From Cyclobacteriaceae bacterium (lineage in GTDB: Bacteria; Bacteroidota; Bacteroidia; Cytophagales; Cyclobacteriaceae), in NCBI GenBank assembly GCA_030637245.1, contig DAOVVI010000016.1:1-11536 (forward strand): DNA of 11,536 nt. The letters run 5' to 3'. Below, in pieces: positions 1 to 5,802 of the stretch. The notes beneath the pieces are model-generated. The model was not told the DNA's origin. It ran no database searches and saw nothing but the letters and a program-made list of their open reading frames with translations. Position numbers and translations under genes: made by a program. How positions within the stretch are numbered: position 1 is the first letter of the stretch; each line of letters begins with the position of its first letter.

Positions 1-1
1 A

Positions 2-205
2 AGAAATGCAAATTACATTTCGTTGGATATGAGATTTTCGTTAGGTCATACGTTTATGGGAGGGTACGAAAGCGGAAGTATTCCAAATATTGGTTTAGTC
101 GATAATTTCGAATATACAAATAATGTATTATCAGTTTCTGCTGTATATTACTTCGATATCCGAGAAAAAATGAGACTTAGCAAAAATAAATATCGAAAAA
201 AATAA
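2..205 (+). CDS. C-terminal end of an outer-membrane beta-barrel-like protein (5' truncated)
   Basis: The frame is open from base 2 and ends at TAA 203-205, giving 67 residues with no start inside the window. An internal ATG at 23 is probably not a start, because the frame continues upstream of it. The residues alternate polar and hydrophobic/aromatic in two stretches (ISLDMRFSLGHTF and VLSVSAVYYFD), as in the closing strands of Bacteroidota outer-membrane barrels. A short basic tail (KMRLSKNKYRKK) follows the last strand; this is unusual, since many barrels end at a terminal aromatic residue. The family cannot be named from so little sequence. It converges on the minus-strand gene at 252-479. 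Confidence 0.55.
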   Translation, partial: RNANYISLDMRFSLGHTFMGGYESGSIPNIGLVDNFEYTNNVLSVSAVYYFDIREKMRLSKNKYRKK

Positions 206-222
206 TAAGTGACAATTCACTT
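196..222 (-). terminator. Possible terminator of the fabH / 75-residue gene pair
   Basis: A 6-bp stem AAGTGA (207-212) / TCACTT (217-222) has a 4-base loop. Read on the minus strand it is followed, after five bases, by a run of seven T (complement of A196-202). It lies 30 bases beyond the stop of the minus gene at 252. The stem is short and AT-rich, so termination would be weak. On the plus strand only a short T stretch follows. Confidence 0.3.
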
Positions 223-251
223 TGAGACACTACTGATGTTTATTTGCCTTT

Positions 252-479
252 TCAACTTATTTTATCTGGCTTTTGAATTACTTTGAGTACGATTTCATGC
301 TGATCACCATCCATGTCATTTAAAAAAATGTCAATAGTTGGGTTATCCAATTGTGTGTTATTCTCAATTTTAAAGACATCATAATCGATAAGCTTTTTAT
401 TAATTTCGTCTTTCAATTCGCTCAATACTTCAACGAATCGAACTTCAATAGGACTGGGATTGTATTCTTTAGTAATCAT
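252..479 (-). CDS. Conserved-looking small protein of unknown function, downstream of fabH
   Basis: A 75-residue soluble protein with no signal peptide or membrane segment; I do not recognise the family. The first half looks helical (EVRFVEVLSELKDEINKKL). The second half alternates as beta strands, including a short acidic turn (LNDMDGDQHEIVLKVIQKP). It starts at ATG 477-479, 18 bases after the fabH stop and on the same strand, so it is almost certainly co-transcribed with fabH. That pairing hints at an accessory role near fatty acid or lipid synthesis, but nothing in the sequence shows one. Codon use and composition match the neighbours. It is short but well spaced and has a terminator candidate behind it, so I take it as a real gene. 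Confidence 0.65.
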   Translation of the reverse strand: MITKEYNPSPIEVRFVEVLSELKDEINKKLIDYDVFKIENNTQLDNPTIDIFLNDMDGDQHEIVLKVIQKPDKIS

Positions 480-497
480 AATATAAAAATGTGTCGG

Positions 498-1508
498 TTA
501 CCAATTAATTAGTGCTGACGCCCAGGTAAAACCACTACCAAAAGCAGCAAGGCAAACTAAATCGTTTTCCTTTATTTTCCCTTCAGACCAGGCTTCACTT
601 AATGCTATTGGAATTGAAGCTCCTGTAGTATTGCCATACTTTTGAATGTTGCTAAACACTTTTTCTTCGTCCAACTGTAATTTTTGCTGAATAAAATTAG
701 TTATTCTCAAATTGGCCTGATGAGGTATTAATAAATCAATGTCTTCTTTTGTTTTGCCATTGGCCATCAATGCTTCGGTAATGACTTCCATAAACCGAAC
801 AACAGCATGTTTAAAAACAAGATTTCCATTCATATGCGCTTTTATATTCACTCCTTCCAGCATCTCAGGAGTTAGTCTCTCTTCCCTTTTTCGGCTGCTA
901 CCTGGATCTCTAACATAGAGTTCTTCTGCATAGGTTCCATCGGAATGCATATGGGTAGATAATATTCCTTTGCCGGATTCATCAGTTGCCTGGAGAATTA
1001 CGGCTCCTGCACCATCGCCAAATATTATAGACACATGTCTTTGTCTGTCAGAAAACTCCAGTGCAGAGGACTGAATTTCTGCGCCTACTACCGCAACAGT
1101 TTTATACATACCTGTTTTTATAAACTGATCAGCAATAGATAACCCGTATATAAATCCGGAACAAGCATTTCTAATATCGAGGGCAGCGATAGCTTTTTTG
1201 TCCAGGCCAAGCTCTCTTTGCATTAAAACGCCGGAACCTGGGAACATATAATCCGGTGTGATAGTTGCAAACACTATAAGATCAATTTCATTTACATCGA
1301 CTTCCGCTCTTTCCAAAGCCATTTTAGTAGCCTTGGTCGCCATATTAGCGCACGTGTCTTTCTCATAGTTAAAATATCTTCTTTCTTTTATTCCTGTTCT
1401 TTCTACTATCCATTCATCACTTGTATCCATCAACTTTTCAAGATCCTGATTTGTAACAACTCTTTCCGGGACATAATGACCAACGCCTACAATTCTTGAA
1501 TTTTTCAT
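498..1508 (-). CDS. fabH: 3-oxoacyl-ACP synthase III (KAS III)
   Basis: This cytoplasmic thiolase-fold enzyme condenses an acyl-CoA (acetyl-CoA or a branched starter) with malonyl-ACP, the first step of type II fatty acid synthesis. The catalytic triad is visible: Cys116 in NACSGF, His263 in IPHQANLRI and Asn293 in YGNTTGASIP. The CoA-binding signature DEWIVERTGI (residues 31-40) contains the expected Trp33, Arg37 and Thr38. FGDGAGAV (163-170) and the C-terminal AFGSGFTWASALI complete the family pattern. At 336 residues it is slightly longer than the 317 of the E. coli enzyme; much of the extra is a charged segment around 201-220. It starts at ATG 1506-1508. The 75-residue gene follows 18 bases downstream. 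The 274-base upstream gap carries a hairpin and phased 11-bp repeats that could be regulatory. Starter preference cannot be read from sequence alone; a paralogue role in a secondary pathway is possible. Confidence 0.95.
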   Translation of the reverse strand: MKNSRIVGVGHYVPERVVTNQDLEKLMDTSDEWIVERTGIKERRYFNYEKDTCANMATKATKMALERAEVDVNEIDLIVFATITPDYMFPGSGVLMQRELGLDKKAIAALDIRNACSGFIYGLSIADQFIKTGMYKTVAVVGAEIQSSALEFSDRQRHVSIIFGDGAGAVILQATDESGKGILSTHMHSDGTYAEELYVRDPGSSRKREERLTPEMLEGVNIKAHMNGNLVFKHAVVRFMEVITEALMANGKTKEDIDLLIPHQANLRITNFIQQKLQLDEEKVFSNIQKYGNTTGASIPIALSEAWSEGKIKENDLVCLAAFGSGFTWASALINW

Positions 1509-1586
1509 AATGATTTTATTAAAGTGCCAATTTAATGAATTTGGGTAATTGAGTACTAATTATCCTTGGTTTTTTAAATAACCTAA

Positions 1587-1601
1587 TCCAGACAATCTGG
1601 A
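1587..1601. promoter_or_regulatory. Perfect inverted repeat upstream of fabH
   Basis: TCCAGA-CAA-TCTGGA is a perfect 6-bp inverted repeat about 80 bases upstream of the fabH start. The stem is more GC-rich than its surroundings and is not followed by a T-run on either strand within a few bases. It therefore looks more like an operator or leader hairpin than a terminator. Function is unproven. Confidence 0.3.
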
Positions 1602-1610
1602 AATAAAAAA

Positions 1611-1654
1611 GATTGATAAGAGGTTGATTAATGATTGATTAAAGATTGATATAC
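1611..1654. repeat. Four 11-bp tandem direct repeats upstream of fabH
   Basis: Copies start at 1611, 1622, 1633 and 1644, exactly 11 bases apart: GATTGATAAGA, GGTTGATTAAT, GATTGATTAAA and GATTGATATAC. The core GATTGAT is exact in three copies and has one mismatch in the second. Spacing near one helical turn puts every core on the same face of the DNA, as in a cooperative protein-binding site. It lies 100-150 bases upstream of fabH. A chance AT-rich repeat is the alternative. Confidence 0.5.
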
Positions 1655-1732
1655 CATACCCCTCAATCCCTTTATTCTATATTCAATCTTATGCCATATA
1701 ATCTCCTGAGCCAATTATTAATAATTTGTCAA

Positions 1733-1769
1733 TAAAAGCAAGAATGTTAGAAATAATACACTAATTCTT
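1733..1769 (-). terminator. Weak terminator candidate after the SRAP gene
   Basis: On the minus strand, 13 bases beyond the SRAP stop, an imperfect hairpin forms from AAGAAT(gt)TAG at 1740-1750 and CTAATTCTT at 1761-1769, with a two-base bulge and a 10-base loop. A short T-run (GCTTTTA) follows. The stem is AT-rich, so confidence is low. Confidence 0.25.
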
Positions 1770-1782
1770 CCTTCGCCGGGAT

Positions 1783-2481
1783 CTAATCGAATAATGTCAG
1801 ATTCCCAAATTGATCTGCCGGTGGAGTTGGAATGATTAATTGAGGATTATCGTTCCTTACTGAATTTACCATTGGAGATATCGTGTAAAAGTCCATTTTT
1901 TGCTCATCATATGGTTTCAATAAGGTAAGTTGTTCTGCTGTTGAAATAGAAGAGCTTAACCATGCTTGTTCTGATTTGGGCTCGAGTATCACAGGCATTC
2001 GTTCATGTATTTTAGAAATGGCTGAGTTGGCTATCGTGGTGATTATCGCAAAGGTATGTACCAGATTCTGATCTTTATCTTCGTATTCTTCCCAAAGCCC
2101 GGCAAATGCGAATAACTCCTTGGTATCCAGCAGTATTCTGTAAGGGATTTTTGATTTTTTTGAAGATCTTTTCCATTCATAAAACCCATCGGCGATCACG
2201 AGGCATCTTCTTTGTTTGAGGGCATTTTTAAAAGAAATCTTTTCAGCAATGGATTCAGAACGTGCATTAATAAGTTTAGAACTGATACTTTTGTCTTTTG
2301 CCCATTTTGGGATCAATCCCCAATGGAAAAATGATACTCCTTCCGGACTTTTATTTGTAATAACAGGTAAAATTTGTGTTGGGGCTGCATTATACCTGGG
2401 AGAATAGGATTCAGGTACTTCTACATTAAACCTTTTCTCAATTTCTTCCGCCTTGGCAATTATGGTATATCTTCCGCACAC
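1783..2481 (-). CDS. yedK: SRAP-domain abasic-site processing protein (YedK/HMCES family)
   Basis: SRAP proteins bind abasic sites in single-stranded DNA and form a stable thiazolidine crosslink through an N-terminal cysteine, shielding the lesion. All the key residues are present: Cys2 of MCGRYT, Asn31 in RYNAAPTQ, Asn72/Arg74/Glu76 in NARSE, Glu102 in DGFYEW and His159 in HERMPVIL. The core GLIPKWAKD (55-63) is also conserved. At 232 residues it is full length for the family. The start is GTG at 2479-2481: Cys must be residue 2 for the chemistry after Met removal, and the ATG at 2484-2486 is out of frame. The gene stands alone, with gaps of 274 bases to fabH and 137 to the hydrolase. A second SRAP gene begins at 11317. 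Confidence 0.93.
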   Translation of the reverse strand: MCGRYTIIAKAEEIEKRFNVEVPESYSPRYNAAPTQILPVITNKSPEGVSFFHWGLIPKWAKDKSISSKLINARSESIAEKISFKNALKQRRCLVIADGFYEWKRSSKKSKIPYRILLDTKELFAFAGLWEEYEDKDQNLVHTFAIITTIANSAISKIHERMPVILEPKSEQAWLSSSISTAEQLTLLKPYDEQKMDFYTISPMVNSVRNDNPQLIIPTPPADQFGNLTLFD

Positions 2482-2587
2482 AGCATTTTTCGTAACCTCT
2501 AATGTACAAAAAATTACAAATACTCAGGTGAAATAGGTTCACATTTTAAGATTTTAATCTTGTCTCTAAATCATGAGCTCCTACCTA

Positions 2588-2606
2588 GGCGGTCGGTTCA
2601 AACCGG
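2588..2606 (-). terminator. Degenerate terminator-like hairpin after the YheT-type gene
   Basis: CGGTT (2594-2598) and AACCG (2601-2605) form a small hairpin 13 bases beyond the hydrolase stop. The surrounding bases match the strong hairpin at 4007-4022 apart from a three-base insertion (GGCGGT, CGG, TTCAAACCGG). No T-run follows on the minus strand, so it may be a decayed or non-functional terminator. Confidence 0.2.
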
Positions 2607-2618
2607 GAATTTGAATAG

Positions 2619-3581
2619 TCATATCATGGATTCAATAAATTCATAAGCCCTTATTTCAGACCAGTAAAATTCACTTCCGTTAAATGAGCAAAATCCGACA
2701 TGCCCACCCCGGGCAGGTGTTTCAAGGTGAACAAATTCATGGAATTTTAGCGCTTTAAAAGGATAACATTCTTGTGATAGAAAGGGATCGTTAAGTGCAT
2801 TTACAATAAGGGTCGGGATTTGGATTTTATCCAACACATTAATAGAACTGCATGAGTGATAATACTCCAGGGCATCTTTAAAACCATGTAATGGAGCTGT
2901 AAAATAATCATCAAATGTTTTTAAATCCTGAATTCTTGAAAGCTGCTGAATTTGTATTTCAGGAAATTTATGAGCTTTTTCTCTGACCTTTTTCTTAAGA
3001 GTTTTTAGAAATCTTCTAGAATAAATGAAGTTACGGGATTTAGTGATTTCCAAACAACCATTGTGAAGATCTAATGGAACTGAAAAAGTAACGGCACATT
3101 TAATCTTATTATTTACTTTATTCGCATCACCAAGATACTTGAGGGTTAAATTTCCACCAAGACTAAAACCGACAAGTGAAATTGTTTTTACATCAGGTTT
3201 ATTTGCATATTTGATAACCTCCTCTAAATCTTCAGTAAAACCACTGTGGTATGACTTTATTGAATTGTTTACTTTTCCATTGCATCCCCGATAATTCCAG
3301 GCGATCACATTCCAGCCATTCAGGAAGAACAATTTTGCCATGCCAATTACATATGGTCGCTCATTATTTCCTTCAAGACCATGAGAAATGATTAAGGTTT
3401 TACTTGAATTTTTATCGTAATAATTAAGTTCAAAATAATCATTATCCGGTGTATTGATGGTAATCTTATTTGCAGTAACAGGGATGGATATTTTTCTAAA
3501 CAGAGGAGGATAAATTGTTTCAAAATGACCATTAAAAAGCCAACGTGGGGGTTTATAGTTATTTCCGGAAATCAATGTCAT
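2619..3581 (-). CDS. yheT: Alpha/beta-hydrolase of the YheT family
   Basis: A 320-residue serine hydrolase fold protein of the YheT/ABHD1-3 type (COG0429). The physiological substrate is poorly defined; members are carboxylesterase- or lipase-like. The family's N-terminal signature is visible as YKPPRWLFNGHFETIYP. The oxyanion region is SHGLEGN. The nucleophile is Ser140 in GFSLGGN, the acid Asp265 in NALNDPF and the base His294 in RGGHVGF. No signal peptide or membrane helix is present, so it should be cytoplasmic. I chose ATG 3579-3581. The open frame extends four codons upstream to a TTG at 3593, but that TTG lies within a good -7 promoter box, and the conserved region begins only about 10 residues after the ATG. 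The gene is alone on its transcript as far as can be seen. Confidence 0.88.
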   Translation of the reverse strand: MTLISGNNYKPPRWLFNGHFETIYPPLFRKISIPVTANKITINTPDNDYFELNYYDKNSSKTLIISHGLEGNNERPYVIGMAKLFFLNGWNVIAWNYRGCNGKVNNSIKSYHSGFTEDLEEVIKYANKPDVKTISLVGFSLGGNLTLKYLGDANKVNNKIKCAVTFSVPLDLHNGCLEITKSRNFIYSRRFLKTLKKKVREKAHKFPEIQIQQLSRIQDLKTFDDYFTAPLHGFKDALEYYHSCSSINVLDKIQIPTLIVNALNDPFLSQECYPFKALKFHEFVHLETPARGGHVGFCSFNGSEFYWSEIRAYEFIESMI

Positions 3582-3590
3582 ACGAGAAAA

Positions 3591-3598
3591 CAAAAATA
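3591..3598 (-). promoter_or_regulatory. Candidate Bacteroidota -7 box for the YheT-type gene
   Basis: The minus strand reads TATTTTTG, an exact match to TAnnTTTG. It ends 9 bases before the ATG at 3581, so transcription would start almost at the start codon, giving a near-leaderless mRNA. No clear TTG-type -33 element sits 19-22 bases upstream, and the motif is common in AT-rich DNA. Confidence 0.25.
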
Positions 3599-3620
3599 AT
3601 AGAATATTGAAAATCGCGGA

Positions 3621-3652
3621 AATAAAAATGACGGAATTACGGTCCCGTCATT
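3621..3652 (-). terminator. Intrinsic terminator-like hairpin, minus strand
   Basis: An 8-bp perfect stem AATGACGG (3627-3634) / CCGTCATT (3645-3652) encloses a 10-base loop. On the minus strand it runs straight into TTTTTATT. It lies just upstream of the YheT-type gene, so it would protect that gene from read-through or end a transcript arising at about 3660-3800, where only a possible broken small frame is seen. Confidence 0.5.
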
Positions 3653-3657
3653 CTTAC

Positions 3658-3776
3658 TTAATGCTGCTCTGGCATTAATTGCAAATTTTTCATTGCCTGC
3701 TTAATTTCGAAATTAAGCTTTTTAGGGGTTATCCTCTAACACTTATTAAAGATGTCAATTTTTTTTGTTTTGGCAT
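3658..3776 (-). pseudogene. Possible small gene split by a frameshift
   Basis: From ATG 3774-3776 the minus strand encodes 15 residues (MPKQKKLTSLISVRG) and then TAA. Stepping back one base at that point opens another frame that continues ITPKKLNFEIKQAMKNLQ and ends at TAA 3658-3660, six bases before the terminator-like hairpin. Joined, the product would be a 39-residue basic peptide. No slippery heptamer is visible, so a lost base or sequencing error is likelier than programmed shifting. The 20-bp palindrome lies inside the second half. I do not recognise the peptide, and it may be chance. Confidence 0.2.
3699..3718. repeat. 20-bp perfect palindrome
   Basis: GCTTAATTTCGAAATTAAGC reads identically on both strands, with no spacer. 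On the plus strand it is followed at once by TTTTT (3719-3723), so it could be a weak terminator. Perfect spacer-less symmetry also fits a binding site for a dimeric regulator. It lies about 120 bases upstream of the YheT-type gene. Confidence 0.5.
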
Positions 3777-3998
3777 CTATGTGAATTTACGAAAATTTAT
3801 TCAGGTAGTTGCAATTTGAACGGAAATTTATTTAACAAAAAATGTAATTAGTGAGTTTTAATAATAATCAAACAAGGAATCGGTAAAATCGTTTTATGTA
3901 AGTGAACTTATGGAAGATCAATCTTTAAGCAAATCTTTCATTTGAGGCTAATCATTTGTGGTTGTTATTGGGTTTGAGGTTTTGATTAATGGTTAGCG

Positions 3999-4034
3999 AA
4001 AAAGGAGGCGGTTTCAAACCGGCTCCTTCTTTTT
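3999..4034 (-). terminator. Strong bidirectional terminator after the 77-residue gene
   Basis: A 13-position stem (4002-4014 with 4016-4028, single-base loop at 4015) has only one mismatch, a G opposite G. A-tract 3999-4003 gives a T-run on the minus strand, and T4030-4034 gives one on the plus strand. It lies 17 bases beyond the stop at 4045, the usual place for that gene's terminator. Confidence 0.75.
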
Positions 4035-4044
4035 AAATTATATA

Positions 4045-4278
4045 TTATATTTTCTTTCTTCCTTCAAGCATTTTTACTATTCCGGAAAGATGTTTTTCAA
4101 TTATATGCCTGGGATCTTTGCCTTTTTCTAAACTCAGGGAAGTAAAATTGACCAACAAACTGGTAAGAGCAATTTCTGGAGTTTTTGCAATTCCATGATA
4201 CTCCATTTTGGAATTGATCTTTCCATGGTCATTTTCAATATAAATGATAATTTTCCCCTTATTTCTTTCTTCAAACAT
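4045..4278 (-). CDS. Small soluble protein of unknown function (77 residues)
   Basis: I do not recognise this protein. It starts at ATG 4276-4278. The first third looks like beta strands (GKIIIYIEN, then SKMEYHG) and the rest like two helices (PEIALTSLLVNFTSLSL and ALTS-like DPRHIIEKHLSGIVKMLEG), ending in the basic tail RKKI. There is no signal peptide, membrane segment or metal-binding cluster, so it is predicted cytoplasmic. It sits alone: an exact -7 box lies 28 bases upstream on the minus strand and a strong hairpin terminator 17 bases downstream, so it appears to be a self-contained single-gene unit. That framing is the best evidence that it is real. It is divergent from the four-gene exported cluster starting at 4518. 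Confidence 0.65.
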   Translation of the reverse strand: MFEERNKGKIIIYIENDHGKINSKMEYHGIAKTPEIALTSLLVNFTSLSLEKGKDPRHIIEKHLSGIVKMLEGRKKI

Positions 4279-4306
4279 ATTTAATCCTAATAAATAAAGT
4301 AAAAAT

Positions 4307-4314
4307 CAAATTTA
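4307..4314 (-). promoter_or_regulatory. Candidate Bacteroidota -7 box for the 77-residue gene
   Basis: The minus strand reads TAAATTTG, an exact match to TAnnTTTG, ending 28 bases before the ATG at 4278. This predicts a leader of about 20 bases, a normal length. A TTG at the -33 position is not evident. Confidence 0.4.
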
Positions 4315-4391
4315 TCTGTAGTATGACCGTTACATGGTGAGTAAAATGTGCTGCAAAGTTAAAATAAATATGAAGCGCATGGTTATTTTTC

Positions 4392-4444
4392 TATTTTTGT
4401 AGCAATTAATCTGAATCTGTTTTTACCTGTTGTCTTGCACAACA
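4392..4444 (+). promoter_or_regulatory. Candidate promoter and leader hairpin for the four-gene exported cluster
   Basis: TATTTTTG at 4392-4399 matches the TAnnTTTG -7 box on the plus strand. It would give a leader of roughly 110 bases before ATG 4518. Inside that leader, TGTTGT (4428-4433) and ACAACA (4439-4444) form a 6-bp hairpin with a 5-base loop. No -33 TTG is seen at the right spacing, and other AT-rich near-matches exist closer to the gene, so this is tentative. Confidence 0.22.
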
Positions 4445-4517
4445 CTTTAATAAGGATGACAAAGACTAACTATTTTTATTTATAAATTATATCAAATCTC
4501 ATAACTCACTATTATTT

Positions 4518-5165
4518 ATGAAAAGCTTGCATAAAATTTTGATTTTAATCTTTATCGTGGTGGCCGGTACGGGAGAATTTTCGTGTAAAAGCCAGAAAAA
4601 AATTGCTGCTGAGCAAGCAGCCGCGGCTGAAGCAAGAAAAATTGCAAAGGCAAAAGCAGACCTTGAGGAACTGCTTAGTGATAATACAGGTCTTACTCTG
4701 GATGAGAAGGAAAGTAGGTTAAAGGTGATCAAGGATATGAATATTGAAGATGCCGAGGTAAAGGAGTTGATCGTAAAAGTTGATGAAAAATTAAAAAGAG
4801 AGCGGGAAGCCTTGATGGCTAAGGAAAGAGCAGAGAAGCTGGCCAGAGAAAGGGAAGAGCAGCTCCGGCGAGAAGGCACGGAGCCAAAAGGACTTAATGA
4901 ATATTTCAGCCTTATTGCAAATAGTACAAACCTGGCTACTTCCAATCGATATATCGGTGAAGCGTTGGGGCTTTTTGCATCTGAGGACACACCGGTTTTA
5001 ATTATTGTGAGTAAATCCGGTAATATTGTGGATTATGACAGACCTACCACCATCAGAAGGTACCTGGAATATTTGAAAGATCAGAAAGTAGTACGAAATG
5101 AAATAGAAAATGTAGTCTATGACGCCAATGGCAAGATTACTGAATTGGAATTAATAAAAAAATAG
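4518..5165 (+). CDS. Exported coiled-coil protein with a C-terminal NTF2-like-style domain
   Basis: First gene of the exported cluster (215 residues). Residues 1-22 form a signal peptide with a long hydrophobic core (ILILIFIVVAG). Cys23 in EFSC is a possible lipidation site, but the lipobox is poor (Glu and Phe before Ser), so lipoprotein status is uncertain. Residues 25-120 are an Ala/Glu/Lys/Arg-rich helix with heptad character, broken near 54-60, and probably a coiled-coil stalk. Residues 126-215 align by eye with the next protein: LNEYFSLIAN...NRYIGEALGLFA against LGKYISIIGN...NRVIDRALELFA, then RRYLEYL against REYFQRL. The domain stops early here and lacks the last strands found in the second protein. 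I infer an envelope-anchored periplasmic protein that positions this domain away from a membrane. No catalytic motif is visible. It starts at ATG 4518 with no Shine-Dalgarno sequence. Confidence 0.75.
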   Translation: MKSLHKILILIFIVVAGTGEFSCKSQKKIAAEQAAAAEARKIAKAKADLEELLSDNTGLTLDEKESRLKVIKDMNIEDAEVKELIVKVDEKLKREREALMAKERAEKLAREREEQLRREGTEPKGLNEYFSLIANSTNLATSNRYIGEALGLFASEDTPVLIIVSKSGNIVDYDRPTTIRRYLEYLKDQKVVRNEIENVVYDANGKITELELIKK

Positions 5166-5197
5166 ACCCCATTTTCAAAAATATAATTCAGAAACCA

Positions 5198-5776
5198 ATG
5201 AAAAGATCAAGCATATATTTAAGCATACTTTTGTTGTTTGGAGTGGCTATAACGGTATTGGCTCAGCCCGAGATCAGCCCTGAAAGGAAACAGGCAATTG
5301 ATTCCCTAGCACTGGAAAAGGTAAAGGATTTAGGAAAGTACATCAGTATAATAGGAAACAAGGACACTCCATTTTCTGAAGCCAACCGGGTAATTGATCG
5401 GGCTTTGGAGTTATTTGCCGAAGGGAGCCAAATGGGAGTTTCCTCTATAAATCGAAAAGAAATCAAATACTATGGAATTCGGGAGTATTTCCAACGGCTC
5501 ATGGCATTGAATTATGACAGGGTAAGGATTGAATGGTTTAATATTGAATACATTAGTGATCTTGTGCGGCAACCTGACGGGAGGTATGTCGGCGTAATTA
5601 CTGTTTATCAGCGATTTACAGGAGAATCTGATGATGGTCTGAAATATGTAGATACCACGAAAAAAGACATTACAGTTTATGTAGAACGAAAACAGACCCA
5701 GATTCAGGGGAGGATTATTGGTTTCTGGGATGTGCTTTTAGGTGATATCCGTGTGACTGAAACGAAACCGGGATAA
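5198..5776 (+). CDS. Secreted small protein, NTF2-like-style domain
   Basis: A 192-residue exported protein. The signal peptide (LSILLLFGVAITV) is probably cut at LA22|Q23. One domain fills the mature chain: helices at about 40-75 (YISIIGNK, then NRVIDRALELFAEG), a linker with VSSINR, a helix REYFQRLMALNYDRV (95-109), then a run of strands (IEWFNIEYISDL, GRYVGVITVYQRF, KDITVYVERKQ) ending in WDVLLGDIRV. The helix-helix-helix-sheet order resembles NTF2/SnoaL cone folds, though this is pattern reading only. It matches the C-terminal domain of the preceding protein and, more loosely, the N-terminal domain of the LRR protein. It starts 32 bases after the previous stop, so the genes are one transcript. 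No active-site residues are evident, and a binding role is likelier. Confidence 0.75.
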   Translation: MKRSSIYLSILLLFGVAITVLAQPEISPERKQAIDSLALEKVKDLGKYISIIGNKDTPFSEANRVIDRALELFAEGSQMGVSSINRKEIKYYGIREYFQRLMALNYDRVRIEWFNIEYISDLVRQPDGRYVGVITVYQRFTGESDDGLKYVDTTKKDITVYVERKQTQIQGRIIGFWDVLLGDIRVTETKPG

Positions 5777-5802
5777 TTATTCAATTACTTTCTATTTCCA
5801 CC

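Larger units (their letters stand above)
3582..4044. other. 463-base stretch with no firm gene
   Basis: No convincing intact coding region is present on either strand. It holds the promoter candidate at 3591-3598, a minus-strand terminator-like hairpin at 3627-3652, a 20-bp perfect palindrome at 3699-3718, a possible broken 39-residue reading frame (3658-3776, minus) and a strong bidirectional hairpin at 4002-4028. Bases 3780-3995 are AT-rich, and I see nothing recognisable in them. An uncharacterised small RNA cannot be excluded; no tmRNA, 6S, SRP or RNase P signature was found. Confidence 0.6.

Noticed and set aside
2548..2561. AAGATT-TT-AATCTT inverted repeat upstream of the SRAP gene
   Set aside because: Short and AT-rich with a two-base spacer; expected by chance in DNA of this composition.
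2575..2612. tRNA-like 3' end: GAGCTCCTACCT followed by GGTTCAAACC, resembling a T-loop
   Set aside because: The flanking bases do not form a 5-bp T-stem or an acceptor stem, and no D-arm or anticodon arm lies upstream. The bases match the terminator-type hairpin at 4007-4022 better.
4499..4990. 163-codon open frame on the minus strand
   Set aside because: Ser/Phe/Leu-rich antisense shadow of the Ala/Glu/Lys-rich coiled-coil gene; no start context and no known fold.
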